Assembly: GCF_020404405.1 (NCBI RefSeq)
Contig: NZ_JAIZDA010000032.1
Span: 1 to 42,862 of the forward strand
Length of the DNA: 42,862 nucleotides
From: Novosphingobium sp. FKTRR1
GTDB taxonomy: Bacteria > Pseudomonadota > Alphaproteobacteria > Sphingomonadales > Sphingomonadaceae
Direction: 5' to 3'
The notes beneath the pieces were generated by a model. It was not told the DNA's origin. It made no database searches and saw only the letters and a list, made by a program, of their open reading frames with translations. Each line of letters opens with the position of its first letter. Position 1 is the stretch's first letter. Both the position numbers and the translations under genes were made by a program. Below, one piece after another: positions 17,232-26,680 of the stretch.

Positions 17232-18299
17232 TCAGCCCGCCCGTACCCGCGTCATCGCCTGTTCGTAGCGGGCGTTGATCTCCTGGCCGCGATAGCGCGA
17301 GTATTCGCACTTGGCCAAGGCGGCGGCGGGCGGAAAGATGGCGGCGTTGTCGCGGTAGTCCGGCGGCATCAGCGCCAGCGCGGCCTTGTTCGGGGTGGGA
17401 TAGCGGATGGTTGTGGCGATGTCGGCCCCGGCCTTTGCCCCCAGCGCGAAGTCGATGAAGGCATAGGCCAGATCGGGATGACGCGCGCCCTTGGGGATGC
17501 ACAGGCTGTCGCTGGCGATGATCCCGCCCTCGCGCGGAACGACAAAGCCGATGTCGGGATCGTCGCGCATCACTTGCGCGATGTCGCCATTGTATTCGAT
17601 CACCAGATCGATGTCGCCGCCCAGCAGCAAGTCCTGCCCGTTGTCGTCGTGGAACACCTGGATGCTGGGCTTCTGCTTCAGCAGCATCGCTTCCACCCGC
17701 GCGATGGTCGCCGGATCGTCTGTATTCGCGGGCAGGCCAAGGTATTTGGCGCCGATCTCGAACAGTTCGCTGGCCTCGGCCAGCAGCCCGATCCGGCCCT
17801 TGTAGCGATCGGAATCGAGCACCCATTTCCAGCTATCGGGAACACCATCGACCTTGGATTTGCGATAGCCGATGCCGGTGACGATCCAGGTGTACGGAAC
17901 CGAAACCTTGCGCCCCGGATCGAACGGCGGATCAAGCCATTCGGGCGCGATGTTCTTGAGATTGGGCAGCTTGGCGTGGTCCAGTTCGGTCAGCAGTCCG
18001 GCGGCGTGGAACCGTTCGACAAAATCGTTCGAGGGCACGATCACGTCGTAGCCCTGATTGCCGTTGCGCAGCTTGGCGAACAGTTCGTCGTTGTTGGCAA
18101 ACAGGCTGATGTTCACCCCCGCGCCCGCCGCCTTGTTGAAATCCTCGATCGTGTGGGCGCCCAGATAGGTATCCCAGGTATAGAGGTTGAGCGCCCGCTC
18201 CGGCTTAGCCTTGCCGCAGGCCGCAAGACCCGCGGTAAAGCTCAATCCGATCCCGGCCAGGCCAAGGTCGGACAGGAAGTTGCGGCGGGTCTGCGCCAT
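17232..18299 (-). CDS. Polyamine-type extracellular solute-binding lipoprotein (PotD/PotF family)
   Basis: A 355-residue periplasmic binding protein. The N-terminus MAQTRRNFLSDLGLAG has a twin-arginine-like motif and then a lipobox, GLAAC, so it is probably a lipoprotein. The mature part begins ALNLYTWDTYLGAHTIEDFN, the start pattern of spermidine/putrescine binding proteins, and has YDVIVPSNDFVERF and the aromatic-rich WKWVLDSDRYKG segments typical of the family. Expected role: capture of putrescine or a related amine for an ABC importer. No importer permease or ATPase gene is adjacent. The start at 18297-18299 gives the signal sequence; the frame extends to 18383 inside the preceding gene. 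It is the last gene of the putrescine-type operon, 50 nt after the ligase gene. Confidence 0.85.
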   Translation of the reverse strand: MAQTRRNFLSDLGLAGIGLSFTAGLAACGKAKPERALNLYTWDTYLGAHTIEDFNKAAGAGVNISLFANNDELFAKLRNGNQGYDVIVPSNDFVERFHAAGLLTELDHAKLPNLKNIAPEWLDPPFDPGRKVSVPYTWIVTGIGYRKSKVDGVPDSWKWVLDSDRYKGRIGLLAEASELFEIGAKYLGLPANTDDPATIARVEAMLLKQKPSIQVFHDDNGQDLLLGGDIDLVIEYNGDIAQVMRDDPDIGFVVPREGGIIASDSLCIPKGARHPDLAYAFIDFALGAKAGADIATTIRYPTPNKAALALMPPDYRDNAAIFPPAAALAKCEYSRYRGQEINARYEQAMTRVRAG

Positions 18300-18349
18300 C
18301 GTGCGGCAAGCTCCGGGAGAGAGGGACACAACGCGCCTTACAGCCGAAC

Positions 18350-19708
18350 TCAGGCCTTGAGCAACAAGTGGTCGCGCTCCCACGAACTGATGACCTCGTC
18401 ATAGGCGGCCAGCTCGTTCATCTTGATCTGGTAGAAGGCGTTGATGAAGCTTTCGCCCAAAAGGTCGATGATCGGCTGGCACCCGATCATCTGCTTGAGC
18501 GCGCCGTCCAGATTGCGCGGCAAGGTGCGCGCCTGATCATAGGCGTTGGAGTGGATCAGCGGCAGCGGCTCCACTTTGTCGCGCAGGCCGATGTAGCCCG
18601 CAGCCAGCGTCGCGGCGATGGCGATATAGGGGTTGGCATCCGCGCCCGGCAGGCGGTTCTCGATCCGCGTGTTGCGCGGGCTGGAAACCGGGATGCGCAA
18701 TCCGCACGAGCGGTTGTCGAGCCCCCATTGCACGTTGATCGGCGCGGAATGGGCCGGGCGCATGCGGCGGAAGCTGTTCACGTTGGGCGCGAACAGCGGC
18801 ACGACCTCGGGCAGATAGCGCTGCAGCCCGCCGACGAAGTGGTGGAATTCGGGGGTCAGCCCCTCGGCGGTGCCGAACAGGTTGGTGCCGTCCTTGTCCT
18901 GCGCGGAAATGTGCAGGTGCATGGCGCTGCCCGGCTGGCTTTCCATCGGTTTGGCCATGAATGTGGCGTAGACCCCGTGCTTGAGCGCGACTTGCCGCAC
19001 GATCCGCTTGAAGATCACCACCTGATCGCACAGCGCCACCGGCTCGCCATGGTTGAAGTTGATCTCCAACTGCGCGGTGCCGCCTTCGTGGATCATCGTG
19101 TCGAGTTGCAGCGAGGCGATTTCCGAGTTGTCGTAGATTTCCTCGATGATGTCCTCAAATTCGGTCACCGATTCAAGGCCATAGGGCTGGGGGCTGCTTT
19201 CAGCGCGGCCCGAACGTCCGCGCGGCGGCACGATTGGCAGATCGGGGTCGGAATTGACCTCGGTCAGATAGAATTCCAGTTCGGGCGCGACCACCATCTC
19301 CCAGCCCATCTCGGCATATTTGGCCAGGATGCGCTTGAGCACATAGCGCGGGGCGACCTCGAACTGTTCGCCGTTGCGGTGGATCGCATCGGCCACGACA
19401 AAGGCGGTCGGGGTGCGGAACCCCGGCGCAACGCAGATCGAGTTGATGTCGGGCACCAGCGTGACATCGGGGTCACGATAAAGGAAGTCGTCGGCGTCGG
19501 TATCGGCATAGTTGCCGGTAATCGTCACCGAAAACACGCTGGAGGGCAGGCGCAGGCTCATGTTGCCGACCGAGGCGATGAACTTGTCGGCGGGCCACAC
19601 TTTGCCGCGCACCACGCCATTGATGTCGGGCACCAGGCATTCCACCTCGCCGATACCCTTGGCGCGCAGCCATTCGGCGAATTGGTCCTGTTCGGTCGGT
19701 ACGGTCAT
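18350..19708 (-). CDS. puuA: Glutamine-synthetase-family ligase, probably gamma-glutamylputrescine synthetase
   Basis: A 452-residue glutamine synthetase fold protein. It has the N-terminal VPDINGVVRGKVWPADKF segment, the catalytic-domain pieces VVAPELEFYL and EINFNHGEP, the PGSAMHLHIS metal- and ammonia-site region, and SSPRNTRIENRLPGADANPY, where true GlnA has the ATP-binding NRSAxxRIP-type motif. Length and these variants fit the PuuA/GlnA3-like group, which ligates glutamate to putrescine or another amine rather than to ammonia. Its partners in the operon, a PuuB-like oxidase and a polyamine-binding protein, support this. ATG 19706-19708 is used; the upstream extension to 19768 is Lys/Pro-rich and unlikely. 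The Shine-Dalgarno is weak. The precise amine is inferred. Confidence 0.8.
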   Translation of the reverse strand: MTVPTEQDQFAEWLRAKGIGEVECLVPDINGVVRGKVWPADKFIASVGNMSLRLPSSVFSVTITGNYADTDADDFLYRDPDVTLVPDINSICVAPGFRTPTAFVVADAIHRNGEQFEVAPRYVLKRILAKYAEMGWEMVVAPELEFYLTEVNSDPDLPIVPPRGRSGRAESSPQPYGLESVTEFEDIIEEIYDNSEIASLQLDTMIHEGGTAQLEINFNHGEPVALCDQVVIFKRIVRQVALKHGVYATFMAKPMESQPGSAMHLHISAQDKDGTNLFGTAEGLTPEFHHFVGGLQRYLPEVVPLFAPNVNSFRRMRPAHSAPINVQWGLDNRSCGLRIPVSSPRNTRIENRLPGADANPYIAIAATLAAGYIGLRDKVEPLPLIHSNAYDQARTLPRNLDGALKQMIGCQPIIDLLGESFINAFYQIKMNELAAYDEVISSWERDHLLLKA

Positions 19709-19795
19709 CGGTTTGTCTTTCAAAGGGTTCGTCAACGGACCAGCCTTGCGATCGACAGACCATGCCACAGTCAGGCCACTGTTACAGGCGTTCGT

Positions 19796-21133
19796 TTACA
19801 GTCGATCGCGCAGCGCAAAGAAACTAAGGGCCGCCACCATGGTCGGCCAGCGCAGCAGCGGCCCCCCGGGGAAGCGGGGCGCGGGCAGCCGACGCAGACT
19901 TTCGAACGCCGCGCTCTCGATCCCGGCCATCGCTTCGCCCAGCGCTGCGCCAAGGTAGGGAGCCAACACCACTCCAACGCCCGAAAAGCCATTGCAGGCC
20001 CACAGATTCGGCTGCACTTCGCGCACATAGGGCAGGCGTTGCGGGGTGATCGCCAGTGTGCCTCCCCATGCATGGTCGATGGCGACGTCGTGCAACTGCG
20101 GGAAAATGCGCAGCATGTGCGGGCGGACGAAGCCGGCGATGTCGGCAGGCATGGCGTAGCTGTAGCTCTCACCCCCGCCGAACAGCAGCCGGTGGTCCGA
20201 TGTGACGCGGAAATAATAGACCACAAAGCGCGAATCCGAAACCGCGCGGTTGCCCGCGATCAGCGCGGCGGCGCGCGCCGGGTCGAGCGGGGCGGTGGTG
20301 GCGATGTAGTTGTTGATCGGCAGGACGTGCGCATCGACCTCGCCGAGTAAGCCCTTGGCGTAGCCGCCGGTCGCCATCAGCACCTTGTGCGCGCGAATGG
20401 TGCCTTGCGGAGTGGTGATGCGCCACGCCTTGCCATCGCGTTCAATCGACAGGCAAGGGCTGTGCGGATGCAGCTTTGCCCCGGCTGCAACCGCTGCACG
20501 GGCCATGCCCAGCGCCAGCTTGAGCGGGTGAAGATGGCCTCCGCCCGCATCGACGCTACCACCATGGTAGTTGGCGCTGGCGACCAGCGTGCGGATTTCA
20601 TCGCCATCGACCGCGCGCAGGGCGTCATAGCCGTATTCTTCGCGCATATGTGCGACGTGGGCACGGGTTTCGGCAACGAAGCCGCGCTTGTGGTCGGCGT
20701 GGATGTGGCCGGGGCGGAACTCGCAGTGATCGGGGTCGAGCGCAAGCAGGGTGTCGAGATTTGCGCGCGCCGCCAGCGCGATGTCCCACATCGCATGCGC
20801 GGCGGGCTTGCCCAGATGCTTTTCCAGCCAGGGCTGCTCCTTGTTCCAGCCGATGTGAACTTGTCCGCCGTTGCGCCCGGATGCCCCCCAGCCGATCGGC
20901 CCAGCCTCGATCAGGCGCACCTCCTTGCCGGACTGTGCCAGCCGCAGCGCCGCGCCGAGACCGGCAAAGCCCCCGCCCACCACACAGTATTCTGTGATCA
21001 CGGATTCGCGCAGCGGATTGGCCGCAGGGGGGTGTGGCGCGGTGGCCGCATACCAGGATTCAGGATGGCGGCGCGTGTCCTCGCCGCTAGGGCCTGCCCT
21101 CTCGATGGAACGAGACGTCAACATTGTGATCAC
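19796..21133 (-). CDS. puuB: FAD-dependent amine oxidase, PuuB-like gamma-glutamylputrescine oxidase
   Basis: A 445-residue DAO-type flavoprotein. The dinucleotide-binding motif is YCVVGGGFAGLGAALRLAQS with a trailing Glu in RLIEAG. It is followed by GWGASGRNGGQVHIGWN, an arrangement typical of PuuB/OrdL oxidases, and a C-terminal GFSGVGVVLAPYLG flavin segment. It should oxidise the gamma-glutamyl-amine made by the ligase encoded next to it to the aldehyde, giving ammonia and hydrogen peroxide. The start is uncertain: GTG at 21131-21133 has GAGGGG about 5 nt upstream, while the ATG at 21122-21124 is 14 nt from that site. It is 87 nt upstream of puuA and 55 nt downstream of the SDR gene. Confidence 0.82.
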   Translation of the reverse strand: MITMLTSRSIERAGPSGEDTRRHPESWYAATAPHPPAANPLRESVITEYCVVGGGFAGLGAALRLAQSGKEVRLIEAGPIGWGASGRNGGQVHIGWNKEQPWLEKHLGKPAAHAMWDIALAARANLDTLLALDPDHCEFRPGHIHADHKRGFVAETRAHVAHMREEYGYDALRAVDGDEIRTLVASANYHGGSVDAGGGHLHPLKLALGMARAAVAAGAKLHPHSPCLSIERDGKAWRITTPQGTIRAHKVLMATGGYAKGLLGEVDAHVLPINNYIATTAPLDPARAAALIAGNRAVSDSRFVVYYFRVTSDHRLLFGGGESYSYAMPADIAGFVRPHMLRIFPQLHDVAIDHAWGGTLAITPQRLPYVREVQPNLWACNGFSGVGVVLAPYLGAALGEAMAGIESAAFESLRRLPAPRFPGGPLLRWPTMVAALSFFALRDRL

Positions 21134-21188
21134 ATATACCCCTCGCAGCGATGACGGTCAATCGCCTCCGCGCGAAGGTAGCGTGGGA

Positions 21189-21962
21189 TCAGCGGGTTTG
21201 GCCGCCATCGACGGGGACCACCGCGCCGGTGATGAAACTGGCGCGCGGGCTGAGCAGGAAGGTCGCCATGTCGCCGATTTCCTGCGGGGTGCCGAAGCGG
21301 CGCAGCGGCACTTCGCGGCGGATCCAGTTCCACCATGCCTCGCCGCGTTCACCCTGTGTGCGCTTTTCCCACTCGCCATCGGGGAAGATGATGTTGCCCG
21401 GCGCCAGCGCATTGACGCGGACGGTGTCGCGCCCCGCGATCCGCGCCAGTTCCTGCGCCAGATGGTTCATCCCGGCCTTGGCCGTGCCATAAGTCAGCGG
21501 TGTACCCAGCGCGCCAAGGCCCGCGATCGAGGTTATCAGCACGATCGAACCTTGTTTGCGCGGGGTCATCACCCGCAGCAGCGCACGCGACAGCCGGAAG
21601 GCTGAGTCAAGGTTCTGGTTGATCCCGGCGTCCCACGTTTCGTCGTCCACCTCGAAGCCCGGCGGGCAGGGGTGAAGCCCGACATTGGCCACGCCGCCCC
21701 AGATCGGCCCGAGCGCGGCCTCGGCTCCTGTCACCATCGCCTCGATCGTGGCGGTGTCGCGCAAGTCGCCTGCCATCGCCCAGACCCGGTCGGCACCGTA
21801 CTGGTCGGCCAGCCGGGCGCGCTGTTCCTCCAGCGCCTCGGCCCCGCGTGCGGCAATCGCCACCCGCGCCCCTTCGGCAAGGCAGGCCTCGACGATGCCG
21901 AGGCCGATGCCACGGCTGGCGCCGGCCACAAGGATCACCTTGTCGTTGAGTTGCAGATCCAT
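21189..21962 (-). CDS. SDR-family NAD(P)-dependent oxidoreductase
   Basis: A 257-residue classical short-chain dehydrogenase/reductase. It has the cofactor motif AGASRGIGLGI (residues 13-23), a CGDL-equivalent AGDLRDT, a VANVG variant of the NNAG motif, the catalytic Ser145, Tyr158 and Lys162 in SIAGLGALGTPLTYGTAKAG, and a C-terminal GAVVPVDGGQ. It is the first gene of the leftward operon with the oxidase, ligase and binding protein. Canonical Puu pathways use an aldehyde dehydrogenase (PuuC) after PuuB; an SDR is not a direct replacement, so it may act on a related carbonyl or alcohol substrate. Substrate is unknown. It diverges from the helicase gene across 248 nt. Confidence 0.85.
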   Translation of the reverse strand: MDLQLNDKVILVAGASRGIGLGIVEACLAEGARVAIAARGAEALEEQRARLADQYGADRVWAMAGDLRDTATIEAMVTGAEAALGPIWGGVANVGLHPCPPGFEVDDETWDAGINQNLDSAFRLSRALLRVMTPRKQGSIVLITSIAGLGALGTPLTYGTAKAGMNHLAQELARIAGRDTVRVNALAPGNIIFPDGEWEKRTQGERGEAWWNWIRREVPLRRFGTPQEIGDMATFLLSPRASFITGAVVPVDGGQTR

Positions 21963-22146
21963 TCGCCTATCCTCTCTTGCGGTTTTTCCCGAAGCTAGGG
22001 CGAACCTGCGCTAGCGGCAACGCCCATCATGCCAAGGCGCGCAGTGCGGTGGCTGCATTCGGCGCTGGCTTTGTCCGCAACAATCGCCTAGGGCCGCGCG
22101 TCCGGATTCTGATTCGCGCCATGGGTGCGAGCGCCTGTCCGGCTTG

Positions 22147-22163
22147 AAGCGTGCCGCTTTTTT
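22147..22163 (+). terminator. Small terminator-like hairpin in the dbpA leader
   Basis: AAGCG (22147-22151), a TGC loop and CGCTT (22155-22159) are followed by T residues through 22163, about 50 nt before the helicase ATG. The stem is only 5 bp. It could be an attenuator or a chance match in the 248-nt divergent gap. Confidence 0.25.
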
Positions 22164-22210
22164 GACGGCCGCCCCATCCCTGGCCTGCCAGCCCAGTTGA
22201 ATCGAGACCG

Positions 22211-23956
22211 ATGCCCTTTACCCGTTTGCCTTCGCCCATCGCTGCCGCGCTCACCGAACGCGGCTATGCCCAACCCACCCCCGTCCAGGCCGCCGTGCTT
22301 GAACCGCAGGCACTTGGCCGTGACCTGATCGTTTCGGCGCAGACCGGATCGGGCAAGACCGTCGCCTTCGGCATCGCCATGGCCGAAGATCTGCTTGCGC
22401 TGGTCGCCGAACGCGGCGATTTCGGTCCGCCGCTGGTGCTGGCGATCGCGCCGACCCGCGAGCTGGCGTTGCAGGTCAGCCTTGAACTGACCTGGCTTTA
22501 TGCCACCGCGGGCTTGCGGATCGCCACGTGCGTCGGCGGCATGGACCCGGTGCGCGAACGCCGCACGCTGGAGCGCCGCCCCCACATCGTCGTCGGCACA
22601 CCGGGCCGTCTGCGCGATCACCTTGAACGCAACGCGCTCGACCTGTCGGGCGTGGCCTTTGCGGTGCTCGATGAAGCCGACGAAATGCTCGACATGGGCT
22701 TTCGTGACGATCTGGAAGAACTGCTCGACGCCACGCCCAATGGCCGCCGTACGTATCTGTTTTCGGCGACCATGCCCAAGCCGATCCTGGCGCTGGCTCG
22801 TCGTTATCAGACCGACGCGTTGCAGATCACCACGCTCGATTCCAACCGTGGCCATGGCGACATCGCCTATCACGCGGTGGCGGTCGCTCCGGCCGATATC
22901 GAGCATGCGGTCGTCAACCTGCTGCGCTATCACGAAGCGCCCACCGCCATGCTGTTCTGTGCCACGCGGGAATCGGTCCGCCGGCTGCACGCGGTGCTGA
23001 TGGAGCGCGGCTTTGCTGCCGTCGCGCTGTCGGGCGAGCATAGCCAGAACGAGCGCAACAGCGCGCTGCAAGCGCTGCGCGATGGCCGCGCCCGCGTCTG
23101 CGTCGCCACCGACGTTGCCGCGCGCGGGATCGATATCGCCACGCTGACGCTGGTGGTTCACGTCGAACTGCCGCGCGATGCCGAAACGCTCCAGCACCGT
23201 TCGGGCCGTACCGGTCGCGCCGGGCGCAAGGGCACTGCGGTGCTGATCGTGCCGATTCCGCGCCGTCGCCGGGTCGAGATGATGCTGCGCGGTGCCAAGA
23301 TCGCGGCCGAATGGGTGCCGGTGCCCGGCGCATCCGACGTGCGCGAGCGCGACCGTGAGCGGCTGCTGGAACGCCTGTCGGCCCCGATCGAGGATGCCAG
23401 CGAGCAGGACCGTGCGCTGGCCGCACAGTTGCTTGAACGGCGCGATCCGGCCGATCTGGCGCTGGCGCTGGTGCAGGCGCACCGTCAGGCGCTACCCGAG
23501 CCCGAGGATCTGATCGATCTGGGCGGTTCGGCGGGGGCTGGTGCGGGCGAGCAACAGCACCGTCCGGGCTTTGAGGATGTGGTGTGGTTCCGCATGGATG
23601 TGGGCCGCCGTCAGAACGCCGATCCGCGCTGGATCCTGCCGCTGCTGTGCCGTCGCGGGCATATCACCCGCGATGCCATCGGCGCGATCCGCATCGCCGC
23701 CAACGAAACCTATTTCCAGGTGCCGCGCAATATCGAAGCCAAGTTCCGCGATGCGTTGCAGCGGACCTGGCGCGATGGCGACGAAGGCGAAGCAGGCGTG
23801 CGCATCGAACCTTCGCCCGAAGCGCCGCCGCGTCCGGCTGGCAATGCTGGCGGCGGTCGCGGTGCCAATGGCGCCGCTCGTCCGCAAGGTTATGCCCGTC
23901 CGCAAGGCAATGGTGGTCAGGGGCATCGCGGCAAGGGTGGTCCGCGGCGTCCTTGA
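22211..23956 (+). CDS. dbpA: DEAD-box RNA helicase of the DbpA type
   Basis: A 581-residue ATP-dependent RNA helicase. Motifs seen in order are the Q-motif region (GYAQPTPVQAAVL), motif I AQTGSGKT, Ia PTRELALQ, Ib TPGRL, II DEAD in VLDEADEMLDMG, III SAT in FSATMP, V ATDVAARGIDI and VI HRSGRTGRAGR. After the helicase core comes a DbpA-type RNA-binding domain (about residues 450-525, including RRGHITRDAIGAIRIAANETYFQV) and a Gly/Arg/Pro-rich tail. DbpA binds 23S rRNA and acts in 50S subunit assembly; that role is inferred here. The start ATG at 22211 gives the N-terminus MPFTRLPSPIAAAL. It is monocistronic and ends at the strong bidirectional terminator. Confidence 0.9.
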   Translation: MPFTRLPSPIAAALTERGYAQPTPVQAAVLEPQALGRDLIVSAQTGSGKTVAFGIAMAEDLLALVAERGDFGPPLVLAIAPTRELALQVSLELTWLYATAGLRIATCVGGMDPVRERRTLERRPHIVVGTPGRLRDHLERNALDLSGVAFAVLDEADEMLDMGFRDDLEELLDATPNGRRTYLFSATMPKPILALARRYQTDALQITTLDSNRGHGDIAYHAVAVAPADIEHAVVNLLRYHEAPTAMLFCATRESVRRLHAVLMERGFAAVALSGEHSQNERNSALQALRDGRARVCVATDVAARGIDIATLTLVVHVELPRDAETLQHRSGRTGRAGRKGTAVLIVPIPRRRRVEMMLRGAKIAAEWVPVPGASDVRERDRERLLERLSAPIEDASEQDRALAAQLLERRDPADLALALVQAHRQALPEPEDLIDLGGSAGAGAGEQQHRPGFEDVVWFRMDVGRRQNADPRWILPLLCRRGHITRDAIGAIRIAANETYFQVPRNIEAKFRDALQRTWRDGDEGEAGVRIEPSPEAPPRPAGNAGGGRGANGAARPQGYARPQGNGGQGHRGKGGPRRP

Positions 23957-23997
23957 TCAGCAAATTAAGCCTGATCCACAAATTGGCTTGAAAAGAT

Positions 23998-24034
23998 AAA
24001 GGACTGCGGGGCTCGATCGGCTCCGCAGTCCTTT
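23998..24034. terminator. Bidirectional intrinsic terminator
   Basis: AAAGGACTGCGG (23998-24009) and CCGCAGTCCTTT (24023-24034) form a perfect 12-bp stem around a 13-nt loop, with A-rich sequence on the left and T's on the right. It lies between the convergent dbpA-like gene and the siderophore receptor gene and should terminate both. Confidence 0.9.
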
Positions 24035-24039
24035 TCCGT

Positions 24040-26532
24040 TCAGAACGAAACGTTCATCGTCGCGATGGCGGTGCGCCCGGTGGCCTGGCTGGCGAAGTGC
24101 GAGTTATAGGCCTTGTCGTAATAGCGCTTGTCGAACAGGTTGTTGATATTGGCCTGCAATTCGACGCGCGAATTCAGCCGCAGCTTGGCGTTGAGGTCAA
24201 ACCGCCAATAGGCCGGTACATAGCGGTCGATCGGCTTGCTAACTACCAGCACCCCGCCGCTGACCGTGCGCAAGTCGGCATAGCCACCATAGACCTTGCC
24301 CATGTACGCGGCGTTGCCGCCCACGCTCAACGCCTCGCTGACCTTGTAGGTCGTGGCGGCGGTGAAGCTGTGCTCCGGCGTGTTGGGGAAGCGCTTGCCG
24401 TTGTTTGCAGCGGGCGCAAGGTACACCGTCGAGCCGACGGTCGTCGCGGTCATGCCGCCCGACACGATCGTCGAGTCCATGTAAGTATAGCCGCCGAACA
24501 CGTTCCAGCGCTCGGTGATGTTCCCGCTGAAGGTGAACTCGATGCCCTTGATCCGCTTGTTGCCGATGAAGGCGACGGTGCCATTGGCATCGGTGGCGCG
24601 GGCATTGCTGGTTTCGGCGTGGAAAGCCGCCAGCGTCAGCGACAGGCCCTCGCCGAACAGGTTCCACTTCGTGCCGATCTCGTAGTTGCGGGTGCGTTCG
24701 ACCTTCAGCGCGTCGGTAAGCGCCTGACTGGTGACATTGACCGCGTTGGATTCGCTGCCATTGGCCAGGAAAGAGCCAGGCGGGGTCGCGGCGGTGGAGG
24801 TCGAAACATAGACGCTGCCATTGGGGCGCGGCTTCCACGTCAGGCCAGCCTGATAAGTCCACAGGTTGTCGCGGCGGGTGTACCACACCCGGCCGCTTTC
24901 ATCGGCGGCGGTGGCGGCAAGGCCGGGGCTGACGCGGGTGATGTAGCGATCAAACCGTCCACCGAGGTTGAGCAGCAGCGCATCGCTCAACGTCACGGTG
25001 TTGAGCACCGAGACCGCCTGCGTCAGCGCGCGCGCGCGGGTCCAGGTCTTTTCGGCTGAGCGCTGGATCGGGGCGAGGGTGGATGAGCCATCGGACAGAT
25101 AGCTGACCCACGGATCATAGGGGTTCGGGTTGGTCAGCGAGGTGCAGTTGAACCGCGCCTGCGCCGCCGTGCCGCAACGTCCGCCGGTGGCATTGATCCC
25201 CGTCGCCAGCGCGGTGCCGGTGGCGGGATCGGCGACATAGGCACCCACGCCGACCTTCTCGCTGCTCAGTTCGGCGGTCACGGTGAAGCTGTTCTTCACT
25301 TTGCCAATGGCGAAGCTGCCGAACAGGTCGGTCTGGTTGATCAGTCCTTCGGTGCGGCTGTAGCGCGTGTTGGCGCGCCGCCAGACCAGCCCGTTGGCGA
25401 CGTTGCCCTGGCTGTCGTCGGGCTGGGTCAGGACATAGCCCTGACTGCTGACGCCATAGCGCGTGGTGTTGCGCAAGGTCAGATCCTTGCCGAAATGGTG
25501 TTCGATCCGGGCGGTGCCGGTGTTGACCAGCGTGTCGCGGAAATCGCGCGCGGCAAGGCCATAGAACGTCCCGCGCGGCACGTCGGCTACCGTCGTTTCG
25601 GTCACGCCCGCAGGCGCGGTGGCCGGCGTATAGTGGTAGGGAATGCCCGAATCGGGCAATTCGTGGCCCTGCAGGTGGTAATAGCTGAGCGTCAGGCTGG
25701 TCGGACCCGTCAGGCCGACCTTTATCGAAGGCGCGATACCCCAGCGATCCTGCCACACCGCATCGCGGCCCGCCACCTTCTGATCGTGGTAGAGGCCTGC
25801 CACGCGCACCGCGATGTCGTTGCCCAGCGTCTGGTTCACATCCACCGTGGCGCGCTTGTAGGCGGCGGTGCCCAGCGCCACCGATGCCTTGGCGAAGTGG
25901 GCATCTTCGGGCAGTTTCGACACCAGATTGATCGCGCCGCCGACGTTGCCGCGTCCGCCCATGGTGCTGTCTGCACCCTTGACCACTTCGATGCTTTCGA
26001 CCGCAAAGGTGTCACGCGACTGGGTGCCGATGTCGCGCACCGCATCGACGAACAGGCTGTTCTGCGAATCCGAACCGCGGATGAAAGGCCGGTCGCCTTG
26101 GGGGTTGCCGCCTTCGCCCGCGCCCAGCGTGATGCCCGGCACCAGCCGCAGCGCTTCGGTCAGCGAGGCAGTCGCCGTGTCGGCCAGCACTTGCGCCGGG
26201 ATCACCGTGACCGCGCGCGGCGTATCGAGCAGGGGCGCTGTGTACTTGGGCGATGCCGCCTTGTCGGCCTTGTAGCTGCCGTCGGTGATCGCCGTATCGG
26301 TGACGGTCACAGCGCCCAGAACCTTGGCCGACGCTTCGGGTTTGGTGCCCGACGTCGCGTTGGAAGGTGAGGCTTGATCCTGCGCGAAGGCAGGCGCGCT
26401 GGCCGCGATCAGCCCGATGCAGCCAAGCGCCAGAAACCGCGCGGATGACGCTGCGCGCGGTGCGTCCTGCACGGCAGTGGTGGCCTGCGCGCGGGCAGCG
26501 GCTGGTGCGGCAGTTTCGATCGATTCCCTCAC
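24040..26532 (-). CDS. TonB-dependent siderophore receptor
   Basis: An 830-residue outer-membrane receptor. The start is the GTG at 26530-26532, with AAGGA 7 nt upstream; no in-frame ATG is near, and the open frame further up to 27774 is an artefact. The signal peptide includes ARFLALGCIGLIAASAPAFA. A TonB-box/plug follows: KVLGAVTVTD, LDTPRAVTVIPAQVL, the plug motif RPFIRGSDSQNSLFVDAVRD and GRGNVGGAINLVSKLP, then a 22-strand barrel that ends TGRTAIATMNVSF. This plug style is that of catecholate or mixed siderophore receptors. It diverges from tonB-piuC-oxidase, and a Fur-like box lies about 130 nt upstream of the start, so iron-repressed expression is likely. The ligand is unknown. Confidence 0.92.
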   Translation of the reverse strand: MRESIETAAPAAARAQATTAVQDAPRAASSARFLALGCIGLIAASAPAFAQDQASPSNATSGTKPEASAKVLGAVTVTDTAITDGSYKADKAASPKYTAPLLDTPRAVTVIPAQVLADTATASLTEALRLVPGITLGAGEGGNPQGDRPFIRGSDSQNSLFVDAVRDIGTQSRDTFAVESIEVVKGADSTMGGRGNVGGAINLVSKLPEDAHFAKASVALGTAAYKRATVDVNQTLGNDIAVRVAGLYHDQKVAGRDAVWQDRWGIAPSIKVGLTGPTSLTLSYYHLQGHELPDSGIPYHYTPATAPAGVTETTVADVPRGTFYGLAARDFRDTLVNTGTARIEHHFGKDLTLRNTTRYGVSSQGYVLTQPDDSQGNVANGLVWRRANTRYSRTEGLINQTDLFGSFAIGKVKNSFTVTAELSSEKVGVGAYVADPATGTALATGINATGGRCGTAAQARFNCTSLTNPNPYDPWVSYLSDGSSTLAPIQRSAEKTWTRARALTQAVSVLNTVTLSDALLLNLGGRFDRYITRVSPGLAATAADESGRVWYTRRDNLWTYQAGLTWKPRPNGSVYVSTSTAATPPGSFLANGSESNAVNVTSQALTDALKVERTRNYEIGTKWNLFGEGLSLTLAAFHAETSNARATDANGTVAFIGNKRIKGIEFTFSGNITERWNVFGGYTYMDSTIVSGGMTATTVGSTVYLAPAANNGKRFPNTPEHSFTAATTYKVSEALSVGGNAAYMGKVYGGYADLRTVSGGVLVVSKPIDRYVPAYWRFDLNAKLRLNSRVELQANINNLFDKRYYDKAYNSHFASQATGRTAIATMNVSF

Positions 26533-26661
26533 ACTATGGTCCTTCGCGTCTGGGCGGGAGCATGTCTGCGGCAGCCCGGTCCCGCCGACCGTCTGCCTGC
26601 ATGGCCTGTCTGCGCCGCGCGGGGGGAGCGGGTGACAGGCCGATTGTCTGAATGGGGCTTT

Positions 26662-26680
26662 AATGCGAGTCATTTGCAAT
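26662..26680 (-). promoter_or_regulatory. Fur-like box upstream of the siderophore receptor
   Basis: On the reverse strand the core is TGCAAATGACTCGCA, a 7-1-7 dyad in which five of seven positions match between halves, similar in layout to TGATAATNATTATCA. The position about 130 nt before the GTG of a siderophore receptor supports a Fur site. Confidence 0.6.

Noticed and set aside
18368..20350. 660-codon forward open frame opposite puuA and puuB
   Set aside because: Same kind of antisense shadow in a GC-rich genome; the opposite strand has complete enzyme motifs.
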